From Faecalicatena_A orotica (GTDB lineage: Bacteria > Bacillota > Clostridia > Lachnospirales > Lachnospiraceae), in assembly GCF_040545875.1 (NCBI RefSeq), contig NZ_JBEPMR010000003.1: 64,000 nt of DNA. One strand, 5' to 3'. A program made the position numbers and the translations under genes. Shown one piece after another: positions 16,919-25,440 of this stretch (position 1 is its first letter; every line of letters begins with the position of its first letter). Below the pieces are notes generated by a model. That model searched no databases. It saw nothing but the letters and a program-made list of their open reading frames with translations, and was not told the DNA's origin.

Positions 16919-17585
16919 ATCTGTACCCCACTCCCCATACCGTCACAATCCGCTTCGGCTCCCTTGGGTTTTCTTCTATCTTTTTACGCAGCATTTTTAT
17001 ATGCACTGTGAGTGTCTGATTCTCACTTAAGCTGTCCATTCCCCATATCTGTGCAAAAATATAGTCCTTTAAAAGTGTCTTCCCCGGATTCTTTAGGAAC
17101 AAAAGCAGAAGTTCATACTCCTTGCCGTTCAAATCCAGTTCTTTGCCATTTAAATATCCCTTTCTGGAGACAGTATCAATAGTAATCCCCCCGGAGGAGA
17201 GGATATCGGACTCTGCAAACGTTCCATAAGCACGCTGCATCAGTGCCCTTACTTTGGCGGTCAGGATTTCGGGGTCAACGGGTTTCTCCATGTAATCATC
17301 CGCGCCCAGTTCATAACCGGTTAACTTGTCATCCCTGCCCGCTCTGGCACTCATGATCAGGACCGGCATATTTCCTTTTTCCCGCACGGCCCTGCACACG
17401 GCAAAGCCGTCCATCTCAGGAAGCATAATATCCAGAAGAAGCAGTTTCACCTGCTGCTCCTTCAGATATTCCACCGCCTGTTCCCCTGTGCCTGCAAGGA
17501 GTACCGTAAATCCCTCTTTTTCAAGGAAAATCTGTATCAGTTCTGCCAGTTCTTCCTGGTCTTCCACAAGTAAAATATCCTTCAT
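16905..17585 (-). CDS. OmpR-family response regulator
   Basis: Response regulator of 226 residues: receiver domain (acidic pocket E8/D9, phosphorylated D52 in LLLLDIMLPEMDG, K103-type lysine in DYMEKPVD) and a C-terminal winged helix that ends KRIVTVWGVGYRYEEV. It is translated just ahead of and overlapping its cognate kinase, and 25 bases after the exporter ATPase gene, so all four genes look like one operon. The likely target is the promoter upstream of the permease at 20777. Confidence 0.92.
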   Translation of the reverse strand: MKDILLVEDQEELAELIQIFLEKEGFTVLLAGTGEQAVEYLKEQQVKLLLLDIMLPEMDGFAVCRAVREKGNMPVLIMSARAGRDDKLTGYELGADDYMEKPVDPEILTAKVRALMQRAYGTFAESDILSSGGITIDTVSRKGYLNGKELDLNGKEYELLLLFLKNPGKTLLKDYIFAQIWGMDSLSENQTLTVHIKMLRKKIEENPREPKRIVTVWGVGYRYEEV

Positions 17586-17610
17586 GCTTTACTACCTCAT
17601 TTTTGAGAAT

Positions 17611-18381
17611 CTACCAGCCCAGTCCGATCAGCCAGTCATTCAGTGTTCTTTCCCTTGTTCTGTCCTCTGCCCTGCCCAAACGCCGTCCAAGTGTTATCTC
17701 ATCACGGATATCACCGTCTTCAATATAGAGCACTCTTTCACATTTCGAAGCGACTTTCATGTCATGGGTTACGAGAAGCACTGCCGTTCCTGCCTGATTG
17801 ATGCGGTTCAGTTCTTCCATGACTTCTATTGAGTTCTGTTTATTCAGCGCTCCCGTAGGTTCATCGGCAAAGATGATCTTCGGATTGTTAATCATGCTGC
17901 GGCAGATACATGCCCTCTGTAGCTGTCCGCCGGATACCTCATTGATATCATTTTCTGCGATCTCGCTGATTCCGAGCGTCTGCATCAGCACTTTGGCCCT
18001 GTCATTGATCTTCCTTCTGCCTTCTTTCGTCTTTCCCTCCGGTGTCTGGTATCCCGGCAGGATAATGTTATCATAAACGGTCAGATTTTTCAGCATATAC
18101 ATCTGCTGAAATACAAATCCCATCTCATTGAGACGGATATCACTCATCTCGTTTGCCTTCATACCGGTCAGGTCCTTTCCATAAAACTCCACCCTGCCTG
18201 CAGTGGCACTGTCCATGCCGCTGACAGTATAAAGCAGTGTTGTCTTGCCGGATCCGGACGGCCCCATGACGCCGACCATTTCGCCTTCTTTGATTGTCAG
18301 GTTTACATTGCGCAGCACATTATTCTGGCGTTTATTGATAATGTAAGTCTTACATAAATTCGATACTTTTAAAGTCCCCAT
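17611..18381 (-). CDS. ABC exporter ATPase (MacB/LolD-type)
   Basis: ATPase of 256 residues with Walker A GPSGSGKTT near residue 40, Q loop, signature VSGGQLQRA, Walker B IIFADEPTGAL and H-loop VTHD. The first signature residue is V rather than the usual L. The family powers FtsX-type mechanotransmission exporters, including antimicrobial-peptide detoxification systems. The C-terminal extension TLGRRLGRAEDRTRERTL is charged and not part of the core fold. It is 11 bases downstream of its permease and upstream of the two-component genes. Confidence 0.92.
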   Translation of the reverse strand: MGTLKVSNLCKTYIINKRQNNVLRNVNLTIKEGEMVGVMGPSGSGKTTLLYTVSGMDSATAGRVEFYGKDLTGMKANEMSDIRLNEMGFVFQQMYMLKNLTVYDNIILPGYQTPEGKTKEGRRKINDRAKVLMQTLGISEIAENDINEVSGGQLQRACICRSMINNPKIIFADEPTGALNKQNSIEVMEELNRINQAGTAVLLVTHDMKVASKCERVLYIEDGDIRDEITLGRRLGRAEDRTRERTLNDWLIGLGW

Positions 18382-18392
18382 CTTCTATCCTC

Positions 18393-20777
18393 CTATTCCA
18401 GGTTATTGAGTTCCCGGATATTAATCTGTTTCACTTTTACAGCCGCAATTACCGTTGCCAGTATGATCCCCACAAGCAGCACGCCCGGGTACAGCCCGTA
18501 GACCTGCCAGGGAACAACCTGGATCTCCACCTCTGCCCCCATGATCGCAAAGATCGGCTTCAGGATAAACTGGTTTGACACGAAAGACAGCGGAACCGCC
18601 GCAATCATAGATACAAGTGCCACCCATACCATTCTCAGGACCTGCCACAGGCAGATCGTCCTGTTTTTATACCCCATGCTCTTCATCATCGCAATCTCAC
18701 CTTTTTCCCTTGCAATGAAAAGGCGTTCCATCAGAAGCGTAATCAGCATGATCACGGCACAGAGCATCCCTGTCATTGGGACCAGCATAGACTTCAGATT
18801 TTCCTGAATGCCGCCTACATTTCTGTCGACCACTTCCTGTGCCGTCGTCCATTTATAATCCGGGAATAATTTTTCCATTTTGTCTGCCAGCTCCTGCTGT
18901 GTCAGGTCTGTCTTCACGTCCGCCATAATATTCCAGTACTGGAACATTATCTCACTGCTTAAGTCTATTTCGGGGTTCATTCTGGCACTCTTTCCAAGCT
19001 GCATATAGTCCGAATAAGTTCCCGTAATCAGCATCTTCTTTGTCCCGTTTGTCAGACCGACTTCTACGGTATCCCCGATCTGCCAGTCATTCTGTTCCAG
19101 AATCGCTCTGGAAATTGCAATCTCATTTTCCAACGTGGGAGCCTCCCCCTCCAGATATGTTAGAAAGTCGTTATTTTCTCCTAAAATCTGTACTGTCATG
19201 ATATGATTTTTTCCGCCCTGTTCTTCTTCATAAAAGCGCAGAAAATATATCGGGACTGCCGTAAGCTTTGCATCATATCCCTTCTCTTTAAGTTCCTTTT
19301 CCACTCTGTTCATTCCGGCCTTTAGGTCTTTGATTGTCTTATAGGGCTCCTCGCCGGGCTTTTCGATTGTTTCTATATAAACCGAGCTGTCAGGGTTCAT
19401 GCAGAATTTCTCTGCCATTTCCTCGCTCTGCATGGTATTCAGGGTATTCAGGGGAATCGTAATCAGTATAAAACTCAGGCAGAAGGTGACCATCAGAACA
19501 AGATAGCGCTTCAAATGGCTTGCCATGTCATTCAGCCCCAGAAACACAGCTACCGGCATTCTCTTGCACTTGTGCATCTTAAGAACCGATCGTCTGTGGA
19601 ACCGTTCCCCGCTCTGTCCCCCTCGGATCGCGCTGATTGCAGAGATTTTATTCAGTTTTCTCGTACACCCGTAGCAGAAAAGCATAACCAGAGCGATGAT
19701 CAGAAACGTACAGATAATGTTAACCCAGAAATTAGCGCTGGTATCCTCCATAATCATATTTCTGCTGACACCCTTTACCATCATCTGACTGACAGGGATA
19801 CTTGCCGCAAGACCGACGGCTGAACCTGCAGTAACAATAAAGAAATACTTCACCAGATAGATTTTCTTTATCGCAAATTCTTTGAGCCCGACTGCTTTCA
19901 TAATACCAATCTCCCGGTATTCCTCCTCAAGCGTAAATACCAGTGTAAACCTTAGTACAAGCAGGGCAATCAGTATCAGGCAGATGCCGATCAGTATCAG
20001 GAGTGCCGCCATGATCATATCAAACGAATAAGCCATCGTATAAGTCTGCCTCGTAATCATATTCAATGCTGAGGTAAACTCCTGATCGTTGTATTCTCTT
20101 ATAAAAGTATTCTGATCGCCCGTATTGACATAATATAGTCCCTGCAGATTTGATTCATTTTTCTCAGAATAGTCTTTATAATCTTCCTCTGATAACATAA
20201 TACGGCTCATACCGGCCATTTCACTTCCAAATGCTGCATCCTTGACCAGATATTTGATTGTAAAAATCTTATTTACACCGCCGGCTGCACTGATCCTGAT
20301 TTGGTCTCCCTCTGACAGTTTATTGTCTTCTGCAATGCCGTAGCCGATGGCTGCCTCTCCCTGTTTGAGTGTAAAGTCCCTGCCATCCATGTCATACACC
20401 TTACAATATTCGGCATTCATCGTTCCAATATATGTGGTTACACCGTTTGATTTGAATGCGGAATCTTTCTTCTCCCTGTGAATCTTAATATCCTTTTCAT
20501 TCACAGACATTACCGTATTATATCCCCATGATTTCAGGTTCGGTGATTCGTGTTCAATCCAGTCATCAATCACCTCTTTTTCCTGTGTCCCTGAAACAAT
20601 AAAATTAATGTCAGGAACCTTCGCATAGTCCATGTAATATTCCACTGCCGAAGTAACCACGAGGATATTATTAATGCTGCTTGACAGAAAGATGGATGCG
20701 ATTGTTATGAACAGGAACAGAATGATATTTACACTCTTTCTCCGCTTCATATCTTTTTTTAGTATCCGTTGTATCAT
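18393..20777 (-). CDS. FtsX-type ABC transporter permease
   Basis: Large permease of 794 residues. It has an N-terminal membrane segment near 17-40, an extracytoplasmic domain to about 250, then a block of three segments with the FtsX motif (EEEYREIGIMKAVGLKEF), and a second half repeating the pattern with an extracytoplasmic domain (about 450-650) and a C-terminal block containing GEIAMMKSMGYKNRT. It does not have the ten-segment plan of BceB exactly; the two large external domains are closer to the general MacB/FtsX class. It is the first gene of the permease-ATPase-regulator-kinase unit. The substrate is unknown; peptides or lipids are common for the class. Confidence 0.87.
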   Translation of the reverse strand: MIQRILKKDMKRRKSVNIILFLFITIASIFLSSSINNILVVTSAVEYYMDYAKVPDINFIVSGTQEKEVIDDWIEHESPNLKSWGYNTVMSVNEKDIKIHREKKDSAFKSNGVTTYIGTMNAEYCKVYDMDGRDFTLKQGEAAIGYGIAEDNKLSEGDQIRISAAGGVNKIFTIKYLVKDAAFGSEMAGMSRIMLSEEDYKDYSEKNESNLQGLYYVNTGDQNTFIREYNDQEFTSALNMITRQTYTMAYSFDMIMAALLILIGICLILIALLVLRFTLVFTLEEEYREIGIMKAVGLKEFAIKKIYLVKYFFIVTAGSAVGLAASIPVSQMMVKGVSRNMIMEDTSANFWVNIICTFLIIALVMLFCYGCTRKLNKISAISAIRGGQSGERFHRRSVLKMHKCKRMPVAVFLGLNDMASHLKRYLVLMVTFCLSFILITIPLNTLNTMQSEEMAEKFCMNPDSSVYIETIEKPGEEPYKTIKDLKAGMNRVEKELKEKGYDAKLTAVPIYFLRFYEEEQGGKNHIMTVQILGENNDFLTYLEGEAPTLENEIAISRAILEQNDWQIGDTVEVGLTNGTKKMLITGTYSDYMQLGKSARMNPEIDLSSEIMFQYWNIMADVKTDLTQQELADKMEKLFPDYKWTTAQEVVDRNVGGIQENLKSMLVPMTGMLCAVIMLITLLMERLFIAREKGEIAMMKSMGYKNRTICLWQVLRMVWVALVSMIAAVPLSFVSNQFILKPIFAIMGAEVEIQVVPWQVYGLYPGVLLVGIILATVIAAVKVKQINIRELNNLE

Positions 20778-20873
20778 GATAAATTTTCCTTTCCTGTGTG
20801 TTAAGGAGAGTATAATGCTTCAATTATGAAAAAATCCTTAAATACTTAAAATAGAATTGCGGAGTACAAAATA

Positions 20874-20995
20874 GAGTTTCGCTTGCGAAACTCGCGCCTG
20901 CGGCGGTCGCATCGCGACATCTTCCTTATACACCGCAGTGCGCATCCCCCAGAGGGCCTTTTATTTCATAGGACGTACTTTCCTATGAAATAAAA
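20874..20995. repeat. Intergenic palindromic element with two perfect inverted repeats
   Basis: GAGTTTCGC and GCGAAACTC (20874-20893) form a perfect 9-base stem with a TT loop. TTTTATTTCATAGGA (20959-20973) and TCCTATGAAATAAAA (20981-20995) form a perfect 15-base stem around a 7-base loop. Between them is a GC-rich stretch with a third small dyad, GTCGC-ATC-GCGAC. No reading frame. The compact layout in an otherwise plain 272-base gap suggests a non-autonomous repeat element. Confidence 0.55.
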
Positions 20996-21030
20996 TAGGC
21001 GGGAAGCCATACGACCAGCTTCACCGCCTT
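20990..21030 (-). terminator. Probable terminator of the hybrid sensor kinase gene
   Basis: On the minus strand GGCGGTGAAGC faces GCTTCCCGCC around a 10-base loop and is followed by TATTTTATTT. It lies 20 bases after the stop codon of the gene ending at 21050. Confidence 0.7.
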
Positions 21031-21049
21031 CTGTCAATTTATTATCTTT

Positions 21050-23851
21050 CTATGATTTCTTTATAGCTTTATTCATAACCTGATAAAGCCGGGCAACATC
21101 GACAGGCTTGGTAAGAAAATCATTCATCCCCGCCTCAAGTGCTGCATCCTCATCCTCCTTAAAGGAATTGGCAGTCATTGCAATGACCGGTATTGTTTTG
21201 GCATCGGCATGTTCCATGTTCCTGATCCGCCGGCATGCTTCCAGTCCATCCATGACAGGCATCTGGATATCCATCAGAATCATCTGGAATTCTCCCGCCC
21301 CGCTGTTTTGAAACATCTCAGCGGCTTCTTCACCATTTACCGCACGCTGCACTTTTGCGCCCTGCATCTTCAGCAGCTCTTTGGAAATCTCTGCATTCAG
21401 GTCGTTATCCTCTGCCAGAAGGATCTTGCTGCCTGAAAAATCATATACTTCAGCAGTCTCCTCTGTTTCCCCCCTGCCTGCACTGACAGGAAATTCCGCT
21501 GTAAAATAGAATTCACTGCCTTTTCCCTTTTCACTTGACAGCTTCAGTTCACCACCCATCAGTTCTACAATTGTCTTACTGATAGCAAGTCCCAGTCCCG
21601 TCCCCTGACTCTTGGAATAATTCGTCCCCACCTGTTCGAATGCCTCAAAAATACGCTGCTGGTTTTCCCTGGAAATCCCTACTCCGCTGTCGATCACGCG
21701 GAAACAGTACGACACATGTGATGCGTCGCCCCCTGTCTTATTCACACATACCCGGACAGTGCCCCCCTCAGGTGTAAACTTGAAAGCATTCGAAATCAGA
21801 TTGGTCAGAACCTGTTTCAGCCGGACCGCATCCCCGATCAGATATTCCTCCTCCAGCTGCATTTCCATGCTGAAGTGAATCTGCCGTCTTCCGGCATCTG
21901 CCGTCATCATACTTTCAATCTCATTCAAAACACGTCCAATGGAAAATGGATCCTTTGTGATTGTCATCATCCCGCTTTCTATCCTGCTCATATCCAGAAT
22001 ATCGCTGATCAGTCTGAGCAGATAGTGGCACGAGGAGCGGATCTTCTGGAGATTCTCCCTTGCCTTCACGGGCACTCCGTCCATCATATACGTCAAATCG
22101 CTTAATCCCACAATCGCATTCATCGGAGTACGGATCTCGTGGCTCATGCGAGAGAGAAATTCCCCTTTCGCATGATTTTCCGCTTCTGCGCGTTCCAGAC
22201 TGCTCTGCATCCGTGCGGCCCGCACACGTGACATCGCAATCATACCGGCCAGAACGATAAATAGAACCGCGATTCCCCCGATAATAATTACAAATGTAAA
22301 CGGATCCGCATAGATCATCGCTTTGAGTGAGAAGGAAGTCTCCCCCGATGTAATCAGATTCTGGCTCAGGAGAATGTCTTTTTCCTCTGTACTGAGACTG
22401 CTGATAGCCTTATTCATAATAAGAAGCAGATCTGTCCTGGCCGGGCTTTTTACCGCAAAGCAGATATTGTTCTGGTCATTAATAAGGGTATTAGGGATCA
22501 CATTTGCCAGATACTGCCTCTGTATCGCCTGCTCTATATAATAGGAAACCCCGTAAAAGAAATCTACATCCCCGCTGTTCACGGCTTTTAGTGCGTCCAG
22601 TGCGTTATCAAAATACTTCACTTCATCGGCCTCTATTTCTGCCGGAAGGGACCGTCCTTTGATGACGGCACCTGTTAATCCTTTCGAGGGGAAACTGGTT
22701 TTTTTATTTCTGGCTATGATGTCGTTCAGTGCCGTATACGGTGTTGACAATGCCAGATTCTGCCCGGCCCCTTCCTCGTCTTGTCCAAGAAATGCGCCAA
22801 GCATATCTGCTTTTCCCTGGTTCACAAGGTCTAAAGCCTCTGCATAACTGCCTGCATATATATATTCAAACTGAAGTCCTGAGAACTCTTCCACTTTTTT
22901 CAAAATATCAGGAATCACACCGTCATGTGTACCAGACTTAGATTCCATGCAAAATAGTGGATGCCAGTTCCTGACCACGGCTACGGAAACCACTCCTTTT
23001 TCTTCTACATACTGCTTCTCTTCTTTTGTCAGATAAATACTTGATATTCTGCTATTTTCAAAGTTTACCTTATACCGCTCCGAGGCAAAATTAGGGTTAG
23101 ATTCCGCAATTTTTCCCAGCGCCATATTCAACCCGTCCAGTATCTCCTGTTTATCCGGGGATGTCACGATATAAATCGGCTGGGAGTCAAACTCCTGAAC
23201 AACACGGAACCCTTCTACATACTCTGTATTATTTGCCAACACCAGATCTATATCTCCTTCTTCCAGATAGGGAAACAGGCTGCCATCCCTCAGTTCACTG
23301 TAATCATAATACTTCAACGTATACTCCACCTGATTGCTTTCCAGCATAATTTCAAGACGCCGGATGTTCTCTTTTGCATTTTTATATACCCCGATCGTTT
23401 TCCCATTGATGCTGTTCCAGTCAAAGTTCCTGATACTTTCATCATCTCTGCGAGCCTGAAGAACAGATTTACTAAAACCAATATTATAATCCGGGTAAGC
23501 ATAATACTCTTCCATACCCTCCACATAATACTGGCCGCTTATCAGGTCAAATTCTCCGGCATTAAATCTCTCCAGCATTTCAACCGCATCAGTCACGTCA
23601 ATGTACTCATATTTCCATCCGGTATATTTCGCAATTTCATTCAGATAATCAACTATAAGGCCGTGCCGTCTTCCATACTCATCAGTCTCAGTAAAACCAG
23701 CCGTTTTCGGATAAGGCACACGCAGCACCTTCTCATCAGCATCCTCTTCGGCCAATACGTTCTTAGAATTGGTAAACAGCAAAAAGAGCAGCATTACTGA
23801 AAAAAAATAAATACGGCTGTGTTTTAGAATGTTTTTATTGAACCCCGGCAT
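21050..23851 (-). CDS. BvgS-like hybrid sensor kinase with two solute-binding domains
   Basis: Membrane kinase of 933 residues. A signal sequence or first membrane segment (about 12-32) is followed by two tandem family-3 solute-binding domains (about 40-255 and 280-500), a membrane segment at about 518-545, a HisKA domain with FLSRMSHEIRTPMNAIVGLSDL (His near 575), an ATPase domain (LTNLISNAFKFTPEGG, DSGVGIS, GTGLGLAISK) and a C-terminal receiver with its phosphorylated aspartate at D861 in LMDIQMPVMDG. It has no HPt domain, unlike BvgS itself. It stands alone between a palindromic element and a decayed gene; no dedicated response regulator is adjacent. The binding domains suggest sensing of an amino acid or similar small ligand; this is an inference. 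Confidence 0.9.
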   Translation of the reverse strand: MPGFNKNILKHSRIYFFSVMLLFLLFTNSKNVLAEEDADEKVLRVPYPKTAGFTETDEYGRRHGLIVDYLNEIAKYTGWKYEYIDVTDAVEMLERFNAGEFDLISGQYYVEGMEEYYAYPDYNIGFSKSVLQARRDDESIRNFDWNSINGKTIGVYKNAKENIRRLEIMLESNQVEYTLKYYDYSELRDGSLFPYLEEGDIDLVLANNTEYVEGFRVVQEFDSQPIYIVTSPDKQEILDGLNMALGKIAESNPNFASERYKVNFENSRISSIYLTKEEKQYVEEKGVVSVAVVRNWHPLFCMESKSGTHDGVIPDILKKVEEFSGLQFEYIYAGSYAEALDLVNQGKADMLGAFLGQDEEGAGQNLALSTPYTALNDIIARNKKTSFPSKGLTGAVIKGRSLPAEIEADEVKYFDNALDALKAVNSGDVDFFYGVSYYIEQAIQRQYLANVIPNTLINDQNNICFAVKSPARTDLLLIMNKAISSLSTEEKDILLSQNLITSGETSFSLKAMIYADPFTFVIIIGGIAVLFIVLAGMIAMSRVRAARMQSSLERAEAENHAKGEFLSRMSHEIRTPMNAIVGLSDLTYMMDGVPVKARENLQKIRSSCHYLLRLISDILDMSRIESGMMTITKDPFSIGRVLNEIESMMTADAGRRQIHFSMEMQLEEEYLIGDAVRLKQVLTNLISNAFKFTPEGGTVRVCVNKTGGDASHVSYCFRVIDSGVGISRENQQRIFEAFEQVGTNYSKSQGTGLGLAISKTIVELMGGELKLSSEKGKGSEFYFTAEFPVSAGRGETEETAEVYDFSGSKILLAEDNDLNAEISKELLKMQGAKVQRAVNGEEAAEMFQNSGAGEFQMILMDIQMPVMDGLEACRRIRNMEHADAKTIPVIAMTANSFKEDEDAALEAGMNDFLTKPVDVARLYQVMNKAIKKS

Positions 23852-23893
23852 TTTGTACCTCCTGATTCTATCTGTATATATTAAGAAATAATC

Positions 23894-24865
23894 TTACACC
23901 TTCTTCGCATCTGTCAAAACCTCTATTTTACAGTGATGCTTTTTTTCTATCCTGTTATAACTGATACCTACTGCAAGCACCCTGCCTGTATATCTTTGAT
24001 TCTCTCCTATCTTTCCCAGAAACTTCAGGGCATATTTTTTATCTTTAATTTGTTTGTCATTATTATAGCTTAGAAGCGGGACCTCTGTATCATGGGCCAA
24101 TTCCAGAATTTCTGCCATTGTATCCGTATCTTCTGCCAAAGTTGCCTGAAGCATACGGTCTGATTCTTTTGCCAGACGATATATATAGCCTAAAGAAGGT
24201 TCCTTCTGGAGCATATTTACAAACTGCTCCATCAATTCCTGATTCGGTATACTAATTCTGCCGTCTTCATAGCTCAAAAAGCCATAAACCACCATAGCGG
24301 AAAAAATTTCATCTTTTGTCTGAAGATTCATGGATGTTGCCGCATATTCCTGAATTTTCGCGGGTACGGATGCCCCCGATACCATGAGTGCCAAATCATC
24401 TTTGACGTCATTAATGTTATGCTCAATATAATAGTATATTTCATCATACGGACCCGCACTGGTCCAATAATTAGCCAGATTATCATAAAGCAATGCAAAC
24501 ACTACAGAGCGGGGATTATAGACCCGTTCTCCCGCTGCTGTATGATAACCATTATACCAGAGCCTCAGACCATCCCGAGTAATATGTGGTTTTGTACATC
24601 TTGTCAGATACCGGTTATATAACTCTGTCACCTCATCTTCCGTAAAACCAAAATAATCGGAAAACGCGGGGGATTTTGCCATAGTAAACTCTACGAACAT
24701 ATTCAATTCCGAGCCGCTTGAATATTTTGCGATCGGAAGGATGCCTGTCATATAAACAAACATAACATAAGGCATATCCTTTAGCAAATCCCGTAAAAAT
24801 GACAAGTATTTTTTTCTATCCTCGTTTGTTACAAAATCTTGATGGAAAATAAAATCCCATCTTAT
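23894..24865 (-). pseudogene. 5'-truncated AAA-ATPase-like / PD-(D/E)XK-family gene remnant
   Basis: The readable frame matches the middle and C-terminal part of the AAA-ATPase_like/DUF1703 family (YMTGILPIAKYSSGSELNMF and the RLWYNGYH stretch). Full members are about 500-580 residues and begin with a Walker A region; here the frame opens at 24865 directly after a TGA, with IRWDFIFHQDF where the family has IDEWD. The ATP-binding N-terminus is missing. A TTG at 24805 could start a 303-residue product, but it lacks a convincing ribosome site. Upstream, 24862-24966 holds another short open frame in a different phase, without a clear start, plus a GGACAGGAT/ATCCTGTCC dyad (24943-24981). The predicted C-terminal nuclease core also looks shortened. 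Most likely decayed. Confidence 0.7.
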
Positions 24866-25038
24866 TCACCACCCTTTTCCTTTGCCGCCTTGTATCTCAT
24901 AATAATAGAAAAAGCGGGTTCCTCTGATCCTGCTAAAACTATGGACAGGATCTCTTCATAATTATATCAGATATCCTGTCCAAATAATACCTTATATTTT
25001 CGACACTTCAATAGCACTGGATCAAAAGTAGAAATAAC

Positions 25039-25065
25039 AAAAAAGCCCTGCATCTGCAAGGCTTT
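25039..25065 (-). terminator. Terminator of tRNA-Leu
   Basis: On the minus strand AGCC-TGCA faces TGCA-GGCT, followed by TTTTTTG. It starts nine bases after the tRNA 3' end. Confidence 0.85.
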
Positions 25066-25073
25066 CCATTTAC

Positions 25074-25158
25074 TGCGGAAGATGGGACTTGAACCCACAC
25101 GAGCGCATTGCTCACAAGATCCTTAGTCTTGCTCGTCTGCCAGTTCCGACACTTCCGC
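25074..25158 (-). tRNA. tRNA-Leu (anticodon UAA)
   Basis: An 85-base class II tRNA with long variable arm. The acceptor stem GCGGAAG pairs with CTTCCGC, with discriminator A. The anticodon stem CAAGA/TCTTG encloses the loop CTAAGGA, giving anticodon TAA (reads UUA). The T arm contains GGTTCAAGTCC. CCA is not encoded. It has its own promoter and terminator. Confidence 0.96.
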
Positions 25159-25195
25159 ATTTTGTATCGCTTGTTGTTCCCGCGCTACAAGAAGT

Positions 25196-25224
25196 ATAAT
25201 ACTATCTTTTTCCTCAAATGTCAA
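25196..25224 (-). promoter_or_regulatory. SigA promoter of tRNA-Leu
   Basis: On the minus strand TTGACA (25219-25224) and TATTAT (25196-25201) are separated by 17 bases, a near-consensus promoter 38 bases upstream of the tRNA 5' end. Confidence 0.85.
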
Positions 25225-25340
25225 CAGAATTTTGTATATTTTTTATTTAATTTGAAAAATTCTTCTTTTCGGCGTCTTTTCAGGCCTCTGAAGACATTGT
25301 CTTTGATGTAAATTATCAATGCTCCCCTTATCAGAGATTT

Positions 25341-25395
25341 AAAAAGGAACCCGGAGTACACTTTCCGAAGAAAGATTTTTGTACCCCGGGTTTCC
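25341..25395 (-). terminator. Terminator of the tryptophan synthase gene
   Basis: On the minus strand GGAAACCCGGGGTAC faces GTACTCCGGGTTCC, with an inner CTTTC-TTCG-GAAAG stem capped by a UUCG tetraloop, followed by TTTTTAAA. It lies about 45 bases after the stop codon. Confidence 0.9.
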
Positions 25396-25440
25396 TGCCC
25401 GTACTATCAAACGTATTCTGTTAAATGTTACACTGCCCTT

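Noticed and set aside
20866..20996. Idea that the palindromic stretch is a CRISPR array
   Set aside because: There is no regularly spaced repeat; only single dyads of different sequence are present, and no cas genes are near.
25021..25160. Possibility of a phage or island integrated at tRNA-Leu
   Set aside because: No integrase, no phage genes and no visible duplication of the tRNA 3' end in the window; only a decayed gene supports it.
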